Shown one piece after another: positions 27,701-34,255 of a DNA stretch of 43,886 bases (positions within the stretch are counted from its first letter, which is position 1; the number at the start of each line of letters is the position of its first letter). The notes under the pieces are model-generated. The model was not told where the DNA came from, ran no database searches, and was given only the letters and a program-made list of their open reading frames with translations. The DNA comes from Pirellulales bacterium (GTDB lineage: Bacteria > Planctomycetota > Planctomycetia > Pirellulales > JANQPP01). The DNA lies in assembly GCA_028289405.1 (NCBI GenBank), contig JANQPP010000044.1, positions 1 to 43,886 of the forward strand, in the 5' to 3' direction. A program made the translations under genes and the position numbers.

Positions 27701-28706
27701 GGGGCAGCCGTGCATAAAGCGGCAGGATGTCGTAAGAGGCCCCACGACGCTCTGTCCAATTCCGTAGCCGTTTGGCCGTTTCGCGAATATCGCGCTCCGT
27801 GGGGAGAAAGACAAGCACATCGCCCGGTTCTTGCGAGTGGAGCTCTTCCAACGCCGCGATGATGCCGCGAGGAATCTCCTCACCTGGCTGCTCGGTTTCT
27901 CCCACGAGGGGACGGTACCAGGTGTCGATGGGATAGCCACGGCCTGAAATTTCAATGATCGGCGCGGGCACACCATCATTGGCAAAGTGTTCGGAGAAAC
28001 GCTCCGCGTCGATCGTGGCGGAAGTGATGATCAACCGCAATTCGGGCCGTTTCGGCAGCAGCCGTTTGAGATACCCCATGAGAAAGTCGATATTCAGCGA
28101 CCGCTCATGGGCTTCATCCAAGATGATCGTATCGTACTGTTCGAGGAACCGGTCGCTTTGGGTTTCCGCCAGCAGGATGCCATCGGTCATCAGTTTGATG
28201 TAGCTTTCGCGTCGGACACTCTCCGTGAAGCGGATCTTGAACCCAACTTGTTCGCCCAGGGGAGTTTTCAATTCCTCGGCGATCCGCGCGGCAACGGCAC
28301 GTGCGGCAAGCCGCCGAGGTTGCGTATGGCCGATCATCCCGGCCACGCCACGGCCCAATTGGAGGCAAATTTTGGGGAGTTGCGTCGATTTCCCCGAGCC
28401 AGTTTCGCCGCACACCACGAGGGCTTGGTGCTGCTGCATTGCCTGGGCGATTTCGTCCGCGGCTTCCCCGATGGGCAGGTCGGCGTGGATTTCCACGCGC
28501 GGCAGTTTGGCCTGCCGCTCCTGCCGCCGGGCGATCGAACGTTCTAATTCTCGTTGAAGTTTTTGAATGTCCTGCTCGCTGGGGCTCTTTTGCCGCGAGA
28601 GGTCTCGCATACGCTTGCGCAAACGGAACTGGTCACACAGCATCGCGAAAGGAATGCGCTGCCGAGTCGTCGCATCCGGGGACCATGAAATAGACGGCGG
28701 TTTCAA
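24783..28706 (-). CDS. hrpA: ATP-dependent RNA helicase HrpA
   Basis: 1307 residues, close to the 1300 of E. coli HrpA. Walker A GETGSGKST starts at residue 100, motif II DEAH is at 197-200, SAT at 229-231 and motif VI QRQGRCGR lies near 420. The helicase-associated HA2, OB-fold and the long DUF3418 C-terminal region follow. HrpA is a DEAH-box 3'-5' helicase linked in E. coli to mRNA processing and to rescue of stalled ribosomes. The start is a TTG at 28706; the alternative ATG at 28643 would remove 21 residues, but the E. coli protein has a similar N-terminal extension, so the longer form is preferred. No clear SD. It stands alone. Confidence 0.96.
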   Translation of the reverse strand: MKPPSISWSPDATTRQRIPFAMLCDQFRLRKRMRDLSRQKSPSEQDIQKLQRELERSIARRQERQAKLPRVEIHADLPIGEAADEIAQAMQQHQALVVCGETGSGKSTQLPKICLQLGRGVAGMIGHTQPRRLAARAVAARIAEELKTPLGEQVGFKIRFTESVRRESYIKLMTDGILLAETQSDRFLEQYDTIILDEAHERSLNIDFLMGYLKRLLPKRPELRLIITSATIDAERFSEHFANDGVPAPIIEISGRGYPIDTWYRPLVGETEQPGEEIPRGIIAALEELHSQEPGDVLVFLPTERDIRETAKRLRNWTERRGASYDILPLYARLPQAEQARVFSPGKRPRIVLATNVAESTLTVPRVRYVIDEGTARISRHVGHSQIQRLRVEPISQASADQRQGRCGRVGPGICVRLYSEEDYASRPSYTTPEIRRTDLSSVILRMLALGLGEVSAFPFLDRPSPDAVQKAYRTLFELKAIDENRRITQDGRLMSRLPVHPRVARILLVADELGCLADILIIVTALEINDPRLRPAGKEQQADEAHAAFADKSSDFLAYLHLWNFLKEQAFSRSRSALRRICQRNFLSYNHIRDWRELHRQMLRMVAECGLKLGEHGSDPSDIHKALLPGLLSNVAMRFGKHAYRVPGGAEVFIWPGSRLFAAKPKCIVAAEMVETSRNYLRTVARVSAEWIEPIAAHLITKSHRDPHWSRRHGTVFAFEQVKLGGLVLCPRRRVRFGPIDAGTSRHLFLQRALVEGELEGNFEFLRRNRALVLELAQQAAKTRDERYLVPDATLYAFYDERIPPEVWDAATLRRWLKGNGRQFGRELTMRREELIDESLAGEANPHAFPPVIQAGPLKLDVDYRFDPRHEHDGLAVSVPRHAFHLLDTRRLEWLVPGLLQEKLIALIRSLPKLLRRGLVPAPDAALRAAGLMEYGKGPFLPTAAAAFTELSGQRTDVEDFQLESLPGHLSIHVRVLDEKGEVAAEGRDLDALRRQLGISEVSDPFVMPDDRWHLNGLTTWSFGELPASVEIKREGYEMAAYPALLDRGDSVSLRLFADQAAAIRATRAGVVRLCRLQVDESLMTQLLWLPKWEEIQQLHASHPVTESLEESLLSFLAGRAFVPEETFVNSIPRCAQDFEDVLVRGKERISLAVQDLVAVLEPILRRHYGLRQQLSENNGPRWNALRADIEEQLESLFAPGFFLHTTWKQLQHFPRYLQAIDFRLEQLPSRGWTWDESTRAEVEHFAQLYRERHRQHEQRGVFDPRLEEFRWMLEEFRVSLFAQRLGTAVKVSPQRLERQWAKVRF

Positions 28707-29124
28707 TGCGGTCGCTCGGGATCAGAGGAGAATGTGCGGCGAGGCATCAAGTGAAGGAGAGCAAGTGCCCGCCGCAATTCCATTTTAGGCATCATGCACG
28801 CCGGGGAACGGATTGAAAAGTCCTGGTGGAATCCGTGGGACAGAAGCGAAACAAACCCTGCACCACGACTTCCGTGACGAAGTTCATTCCCGAAAAATCG
28901 TTTCATTCGCTAAACGTTTCGTGATATTCGCGCTCGATTTCATGCACAATCGACGGGGATTTGTACAGACTGCGTATAATGAAGCTTCGGGCCAGACTAT
29001 GCGCGGCCTCCGTTCCGGAACAGAAATTCGCGGCCAGAACGCCTTGGAGGTCCATGGAAAACTCCTTGGCCTTGTGCGGCGGCCTTTGAGGTCTTTCTTC
29101 GTGTTCTTCAGTGACTCATTCACG
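28707..29124. other. Divergent intergenic region between hrpA and the S8-like protease gene
   Basis: About 420 bases. An in-frame extension of the protease gene reaches 28813, but the signal peptide starts at 29125, so this stretch is probably non-coding. A TATAAT hexamer at 28975-28980 faces the protease gene and would give a leader of roughly 145 bases; no good -35 box is found. No RNA gene is recognised. Confidence 0.4.
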
Positions 29125-30873
29125 ATGATCCGTAAACTTCCGTATTTCCTGTTGGCTAGTGGGGCGCTCGTCCTGCCACACGAGCTTCAGGCCGACGTCA
29201 AGGAAGACATTGGCTTCAACCAGTTGGAACAAGTCCTCGGGCCACTCATGCCGACGGGCGCTACCGTGAAGGTCGGGCTAGTCGAAGCGAATATCGATCG
29301 CGATCTTGACAACAGTAATTTTCCCGTGGATGGGCAGTACGATTTCGTGCCGAACACGGACGATCCTCAGTTCATGGCGGAAGGGGCGGAGAAACTTTTT
29401 CTTTTTCAGTCTGGTGAGGGAGATACCTCCAGCCATGCCACGTCCGTGGGAAAGAGGTTTTTCGGAAGTACGACCTCCATCTCGCCCGGCATTCAAGATG
29501 TGGGGCTCTATTTCGCCGACCGCTGGCTCACGGTGGATTACCTTAACGGGAACTCGCAGCTTCTGCCCGACGCAGCGGCGGATGTGCGGATTTTCAACCA
29601 TAGCTGGGTCGGAGAAGGGGATGCCGGCTATTTGGCCCGCACGGATTGGGTCGTGGAACAGCTCGACACGCTCCAGGTCGTGGGGGTGAACAACAGCAAT
29701 AACGGAGGAGCTCGTACGCTACTCGCTAGCGCCTACAACACGATCTCCGTGGGGCTCTCCTCGGGCCGGCATGAGGCGGGGAATACCGCGCCTTCCAGCG
29801 TGCCCGGGCTAGACATCTACTCATCGTTGGAGCGGACCAAGCCCGATCTCGTGGTTCCCGAATCGTTCACGAGTTTTGCCACGCCGTATGTGAGTGGAGC
29901 GGCAGCATTGCTAGTGGAAACCGCTCACGATAATCCTGGACTTTCACGCGGCTTTCGGGAATTGACCCAAGGGACCTCGTACACGGTTTACCATGGGGAG
30001 ACTTCCGAGGTCATCAAATCGATGCTCATGTCCGGGGCGGACCGAGAGTTTGCCGAAGATTACCGCGCGGCCCCTTACGTCACCACCAACGGGCTCGATA
30101 GCCGCTTCGGGGCGGGGCAGCTCAATATCTACAACAGCCATCAAATTCTAACGGGGGGCGAACAGAACAGCCTGGAGGAAGGAGGACCCGCGAATGTCGG
30201 GCTCATGGGATTTGATTACGATCCCGATTTTTCCTCGGACGACGTGGCTTCGTACATAATTTCTACAGGGGCCTACGAAGAATCGTTGGCGGCATCGCTT
30301 GTCTGGAACTTGGACGTCGACCTGGAATTGGAAGAAGGGCAAATCGACTACTCCGCGGTGTTGGCCGACTTCGACCTTTATCTCTACGAAAAGAACGACG
30401 GCGTGAATGAGTTGGTCGCCTCTTCCGCGAGTGTCTCGGAAAACACCGAGAACATCTGGCTTACCAACCTGCCGGCTAACTCCGAGTTTTTGTTAGAGGT
30501 TCGGCGGGACGATGGGCTCGATCCCTGGGACTACGGCTTGAGCTGGCGGCGAGATCTCATCGATTTGCTTGCGGGAGATGCCGACGTTGACGGCGACGTG
30601 GATTTGTCAGACTTCCAAGCGCTGAAAGACGGCTTCGGCCTCAGTTTTGGCGCGGCCCGTGCCAACGGCGACCTGGATATTGACGGCGATGTGGATCTGA
30701 ACGACTTCCAGCTTCTGAAATCCAGTTTCGGCTCGAACTTGGCCACGAATTCCGAGCCCGAAAGCTCGCCCGCGCCGCTGGCCGTTCCCGAGCCCGCGAC
30801 GATCTGGCTGGCTATGGGACTTTTGCCGTTCTGGCTCGCGCGAAACAGCCGGCGAAGTTTTCCGCGCCTGTGA
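29125..30873 (+). CDS. Secreted S8-like serine protease with dockerin and PEP-CTERM tail
   Basis: 582 residues from the ATG at 29125, where a signal peptide begins (MIRKLPYFLLASGALVLP). The subtilase-like domain spans about 40-330. His104 is in the HATSVG motif and Ser250 in TSFATPYVSGAAALL, matching the S8 catalytic His and Ser. At the place of the Asp box (usually VxVIDTG) the sequence reads VGLVEAN with Glu54, so the Asp is missing or shifted. Residues about 484-540 hold two calcium loops (DADVDGDVDLSDF and DLDIDGDVDLNDF) of a dockerin type I domain. The C-terminus has VPEP at 553-556, a hydrophobic helix and basic residues, a PEP-CTERM sorting signal for exosortase. Probably cell-surface bound. 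Confidence 0.86.
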   Translation: MIRKLPYFLLASGALVLPHELQADVKEDIGFNQLEQVLGPLMPTGATVKVGLVEANIDRDLDNSNFPVDGQYDFVPNTDDPQFMAEGAEKLFLFQSGEGDTSSHATSVGKRFFGSTTSISPGIQDVGLYFADRWLTVDYLNGNSQLLPDAAADVRIFNHSWVGEGDAGYLARTDWVVEQLDTLQVVGVNNSNNGGARTLLASAYNTISVGLSSGRHEAGNTAPSSVPGLDIYSSLERTKPDLVVPESFTSFATPYVSGAAALLVETAHDNPGLSRGFRELTQGTSYTVYHGETSEVIKSMLMSGADREFAEDYRAAPYVTTNGLDSRFGAGQLNIYNSHQILTGGEQNSLEEGGPANVGLMGFDYDPDFSSDDVASYIISTGAYEESLAASLVWNLDVDLELEEGQIDYSAVLADFDLYLYEKNDGVNELVASSASVSENTENIWLTNLPANSEFLLEVRRDDGLDPWDYGLSWRRDLIDLLAGDADVDGDVDLSDFQALKDGFGLSFGAARANGDLDIDGDVDLNDFQLLKSSFGSNLATNSEPESSPAPLAVPEPATIWLAMGLLPFWLARNSRRSFPRL

Positions 30874-30944
30874 AATCCAGGCTTCGGTTGCATTGCAGGC
30901 GCAATTCGCGGGAATGAGCGCTGAAAAGTGTATATAATATAAAA

Positions 30945-30971
30945 GCAGGCGACACGTCTCTTCTCGCCTGC
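30945..30971 (+). other. Perfect 8-base hairpin in the leader of the acyltransferase-like gene
   Basis: GCAGGCGA at 30945-30952 and TCGCCTGC at 30964-30971 form a perfect stem with an 11-base loop. It lies 7 bases after a TATAAT hexamer (30933-30938) and ends 28 bases before the ATG at 31000. There is no T-run after it. It may be a leader structure, or a terminator for the upstream protease gene. Confidence 0.5.
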
Positions 30972-30999
30972 CGTTCCTGTTTCTCTCACGGGAATTTCC

Positions 31000-32214
31000 A
31001 TGGCATCCGTTGAATTCACGCTGCGCCCATCCACGGTCGCCTTTGCCTTTCGTGGTTACAACGTCACCAACTTGGGACGAAGCCATGAAATGCTTTCGCA
31101 CTCAGAATACGGTCCGCTCGTTCGCGAAGTCTTGGTGGAGGTCTCGCGAGCAAGTTCGGACATTCTTTCGCGGGAAATCGATCTCGTTCGCCGTGTGAAT
31201 GACTGTACGGAAACCTCCCTTTCGACCTTCGCCGACTCGATCGCCTTGATCATGGCCATGGAGATGGCCCAGATGCGGATCTTGTCCGAGCAGCTTGGCA
31301 TGGAGACGGCGAAAGCGCTATTCAGCTTCGGCTACAGCTTGGGGGAGATTTCGGCGCTCGTGTTTGGCAAGGTTTTCGAGCTGCATGATGCATTGCGGAT
31401 CCCGCTCTCCATGGCCGAGGATTGCGCGGCCTTGGCCCACGATGTGCGGATGGGCGTGGTTTTCACGCGCGGCCCTTTGTTGGATGTGGCACTCGTGGAA
31501 AAGACTTGCCAAGAGATCAACTTGCGAGGCGAGGGCGTGATCGCCGTTTCGTCGATTTTGGCACCGAACTCCGTTCTTGTTCTCGGGCAAAAGGAGACGG
31601 TCTCCACGTTCCGGAAAATGATTCAAGAAGCCACCGAGGGAGCCGTGTATGTGCGGAAGAACCAACACCGGTGGCCTCCGCTGCATACGCCCATTTTGTG
31701 GGAAAAGTGCATTCCCAATCGGGCCGGGAAACTGCTGCATCGGCTCCCCTGCCAACTTCAGTCTCCGCAACCGATGGTGGTTTCCCTGGTGACTGGCAAA
31801 GCCAGCTACAGCGGCACGAATACTCGAGATTTGCTCAATCAGTGGAGCGACCATCCCCAACGATTATGGGATGCCATTTATGAAACCCTGGCCCGCGGCG
31901 TGGAAACAGTGGTGCATGTCGGCCCCGCGCCGAATCTCATTCCCGCCACGTTTCGGCGTCTGGGGGACAACATCACCGCCCAATTGTCCCGCCGAAATTT
32001 CACTGGGCTGGGCATGCGTGCCATTTCTGGTGTCGCACGCCGCCCCTGGTTGGCTTCCATGCTGCCATCGAATGTGGCTTTATTGCGGGCTCCGTACGTG
32101 GAGCATGTCATCTTGGAGGACTGGCTATTGGAACGTGGTCCCCAGGCGGCTCTGCCCGAGGCCGCCCTTGGCGAAGCGGCGAACGTGGGGACCGAGTTTC
32201 CTGCTTCTCGATGA
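31000..32214 (+). CDS. Malonyl-CoA:ACP transacylase-like protein, orphan
   Basis: 404 residues. Residues about 10-330 show the FabD/polyketide acyltransferase fold: FAFRGYNVTNLG-like N-terminal strand, the nucleophile elbow GYSLGEISAL with Ser113 (usual form GHSLGE, so His is Tyr112 here), GEGVIAVSSILAPNSVLVLG, and LHTPIL with His229, the expected catalytic His. An Arg in the middle that binds the malonyl carboxylate is not clear, so the acyl donor may not be malonyl. It could act in a polyketide or fatty-acid-like pathway, but no ACP, ketosynthase or other FAS/PKS gene is nearby. The C-terminal 70 residues (WLASMLPSNVALLRAPYVEHV) are not conserved in FabD. Confidence 0.72.
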   Translation: MASVEFTLRPSTVAFAFRGYNVTNLGRSHEMLSHSEYGPLVREVLVEVSRASSDILSREIDLVRRVNDCTETSLSTFADSIALIMAMEMAQMRILSEQLGMETAKALFSFGYSLGEISALVFGKVFELHDALRIPLSMAEDCAALAHDVRMGVVFTRGPLLDVALVEKTCQEINLRGEGVIAVSSILAPNSVLVLGQKETVSTFRKMIQEATEGAVYVRKNQHRWPPLHTPILWEKCIPNRAGKLLHRLPCQLQSPQPMVVSLVTGKASYSGTNTRDLLNQWSDHPQRLWDAIYETLARGVETVVHVGPAPNLIPATFRRLGDNITAQLSRRNFTGLGMRAISGVARRPWLASMLPSNVALLRAPYVEHVILEDWLLERGPQAALPEAALGEAANVGTEFPASR

Positions 32215-32416
32215 TCGTGCGGAATCGCCAACTCTCGCGGCGATTTCTCGTTCGTGGCGGCTTGCTGAAACGCGCCGCATTTCGCTGCGGTTTGCCCAAA
32301 CGCCAGGTTTGCGGCATGGGTGTTTGACGACAGAGGCGGATCATGAGAAAAAGAAAACCGCTGGGAGAGGTCATTATCTCGGGATGGACTGGATCGAGTG
32401 TTCGTAAGGAGCCGTC

Positions 32417-32818
32417 ATGTCGGAAGAGGAAAACAAACCTAGCAAAATCATCATCGATGAGGATTGGAAAACGCAGGCGCAACGGGAGAAAGAGGAGTTG
32501 GAAAAGGCCGCCGAAGCCCAGGAAGCCCAGCCACAGGCTCAAGGCGAGCCTCCTCCTGCTAGCTTTACCAGTTTGCTCTCCAGCTTGGCAATGCAGGCCA
32601 TGATCGGGTTGGGGCATTTGCCGAACCCGGTCACGAACAAAGCGGAACCGCATCTCGGCGAGGCCAAGTATGCAATCGACCTGCTGGAAATACTCAAAGA
32701 AAAAACGCAGGGCAATCGCACGCCGGAAGAGGAGAGCCTGCTGGAGGATCTGCTGCACCAATTGCGTTTAGGCTTCGTGGCTACCCAACAATCTGGTACG
32801 CCGGCCACGAAGTCCTGA
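32417..32818 (+). CDS. DUF1844 domain-containing protein
   Basis: 133 residues, ATG with TAAGGAG seven bases upstream. The N-terminal 45 residues are a charged, Glu/Lys/Gln-rich segment (EDWKTQAQREKEELEKAAEA) that is probably helical. Residues about 50-125 are the DUF1844 domain: SFTSLLSSLAMQAMIGLGHLPNP, then AKYAIDLLEILKEKTQGN and a LEDLLHQLRLGFV helix. It is a small conserved bacterial family of unknown function with no transmembrane segment or enzyme motif. Its nearest neighbours are an orphan acyltransferase-like gene upstream and mraZ, convergent, downstream. Confidence 0.9.
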   Translation: MSEEENKPSKIIIDEDWKTQAQREKEELEKAAEAQEAQPQAQGEPPPASFTSLLSSLAMQAMIGLGHLPNPVTNKAEPHLGEAKYAIDLLEILKEKTQGNRTPEEESLLEDLLHQLRLGFVATQQSGTPATKS

Positions 32819-33128
32819 CCCGCGTATTTTGGTCCATCGCTACATCTGGCAGGCCAATTTTGCTCCGCCAAGCGATCGGACCGGCGACGGATGGTGGAAC
32901 CGCCTGAGCATGATAGAATCATGGCAAGCCGTGGCTACTTTGAGACTAAGACTTCTGCAGCGCCTCGCGCGGAAAAGGAGACCGGCATCCATGCCCATGG
33001 GGGAACCTTCCCTGAAGACTCGCTTTCCTGCTGGGTGACAATGGCGCGGGAAAACAGATTGTCTCCTCTTCTAGCGATCGAGACGCTGCAGAAGTCCTAG
33101 TCGAGTGTTTTCATGTCCGAATGAGTCG
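32819..33128. other. Intergenic region between convergent DUF1844 and mraZ genes
   Basis: About 310 bases. A plus-strand open frame of 69 codons at 32891-33100 exists but has no recognisable domain or ribosome-binding site, so I do not call it. No T-rich terminator hairpin or RNA gene is visible. Confidence 0.4.
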
Positions 33129-33617
33129 CTACTGAGAAAGTCGGTCAAAGAGTTTTCGGAACTGCGGAATACGCCGCTCCAGGTACTGGAACCAAGCTTC
33201 TGGCTGCCACAGCTCGACGCACACCGCCGCTCCAATGACCACCACTTCGTTGCCCGGCTCCACCTTCAAAAACTCGCGAAATCCTTCGGGAATCACCAGC
33301 CGCCCACGACCGGAAAAATGCACGGTTCGGTGACGCGTCGAGAGTAGCCGGCCGAAAAGTTGCAGTTGCGAAACGCGGTCCTCCAATCGTCCGGCCCGCA
33401 TCTTGTTTTTGATCAGGTCGACCCCGGTCTCCATCTTTTCCTGCCAGTCGGCCGCCTTCCAAAGGCTCAGGCAGCCAGGCCGCTCCTTGGCCATGACACA
33501 TGACGTTCCCTCCTCGTCCATCAGTTGGTCGATGAGTTCCTGTGGAACGGATAGCCGATAACGCTCGTCCAGCGTACGCGGGTGCTCGCCAAGAATGAAC
33601 TCCGTCTGTGCCGGCAT
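33129..33617 (-). CDS. mraZ: Transcriptional regulator MraZ
   Basis: 162 residues, ATG at 33617. Two SpoVT/AbrB-like DNA-binding repeats are visible: RTLDERYRLSVPQEL at about 14-28 and VHFSGRGRLVIPEGF in the second half, with a KWAADWQEK-like linker (LWKAADWQEK). MraZ binds tandem TGGGN boxes in front of its own gene and in E. coli represses the division/cell-wall (dcw) cluster. Here the gene is alone: no rsmH, ftsL or pbp gene follows it within the window, so it is a detached copy. The C-terminus is somewhat longer than the E. coli protein, which is about 150 residues. Confidence 0.92.
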   Translation of the reverse strand: MPAQTEFILGEHPRTLDERYRLSVPQELIDQLMDEEGTSCVMAKERPGCLSLWKAADWQEKMETGVDLIKNKMRAGRLEDRVSQLQLFGRLLSTRHRTVHFSGRGRLVIPEGFREFLKVEPGNEVVVIGAAVCVELWQPEAWFQYLERRIPQFRKLFDRLSQ

Positions 33618-34012
33618 ATCGTGTCGCCGCCCAGGCTATTATCCTCCCTGTCTCGCACCTCGAACGCGATTCTGCCCGAAGTCCTTTGTTGGGCTTGTTT
33701 CCCCTGTTAAATACTTGGAAAAGCATCTAAATGGGAATGATTCCCACGAAATGAAGTGTAACGGTTCGTCGGTTGGATGCAATGGGGCGTCGGAATATTT
33801 TTCTCAACCAGTATCCACGCCAAATGCACAATACAGTTCGACCAATTTCGCGGCGTTCTCGAACCACCTGGGATTGCTCCCAAGGCTGGATTCTCTCTCA
33901 ACACCGCGATACTCTGCGGGCTGCCGGTTCTTGGCCCGGAGCAGAAACTTCGGCCCGCATTTCGTAGCCGCGTCCCACACCCTTCTCGCATTTGCTTCCC
34001 GGAGAATCGTTC
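33618..34012. other. Intergenic region between mraZ and the DUF485 gene
   Basis: About 395 bases of divergent intergenic DNA. It holds a 15-base perfect inverted repeat TGGGAATGATTCCCA at 33732-33746 (6-base arms, 3-base centre), about 115 bases upstream of mraZ, which contains the TGGGA half-site that MraZ prefers. No RNA gene is seen. Confidence 0.4.
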
Positions 34013-34255
34013 ATGCAAACCCGCAACGCCCGTATCGGGTTCGTGCTGTTCCTGGTGTATCTCATGCTCTATGGCGGCTTTGTGTTTTTGAATGCATTCG
34101 CGGCTGAAAGCATGGAGGCCACTCCTCTCGCGGGCGTGAATCTGGCGATCTTGTACGGTTTCGGGCTCATCGTGGCGGCATTCGTTTTGGCACTCGTCTA
34201 TGGATGGCTGGCGGATCAGGAGGGAAATCACCCGAATAAGGAGGGCGGCCAATGA
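34013..34255 (+). CDS. DUF485 membrane protein, symporter partner (YjcH-like)
   Basis: 80 residues from the ATG at 34013, with CGGAGA nine bases upstream (an in-frame TTG at 33992 is less likely). The protein is almost wholly membranous: one helix RIGFVLFLVYLMLYGGFVF, a polar loop, and a second helix NLAILYGFGLIVAAFVLAL, ending in a short charged tail. This is the DUF485 / YjcH type of small protein that is normally encoded in front of an acetate or related cation symporter. Its last four bases overlap the start of the symporter gene (ATGA). It probably assists assembly or activity of the symporter. Confidence 0.9.
   Translation: MQTRNARIGFVLFLVYLMLYGGFVFLNAFAAESMEATPLAGVNLAILYGFGLIVAAFVLALVYGWLADQEGNHPNKEGGQ

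Noticed and set aside
32891..33100. Small plus-strand frame of 69 codons
   Set aside because: No SD, no family, and low-complexity content; cannot be distinguished from chance.
33732..33746. Repeat TGGGAATGATTCCCA as a proven MraZ operator
   Set aside because: MraZ sites are direct TGGGN repeats, whereas this is inverted; kept only as a finding to test.
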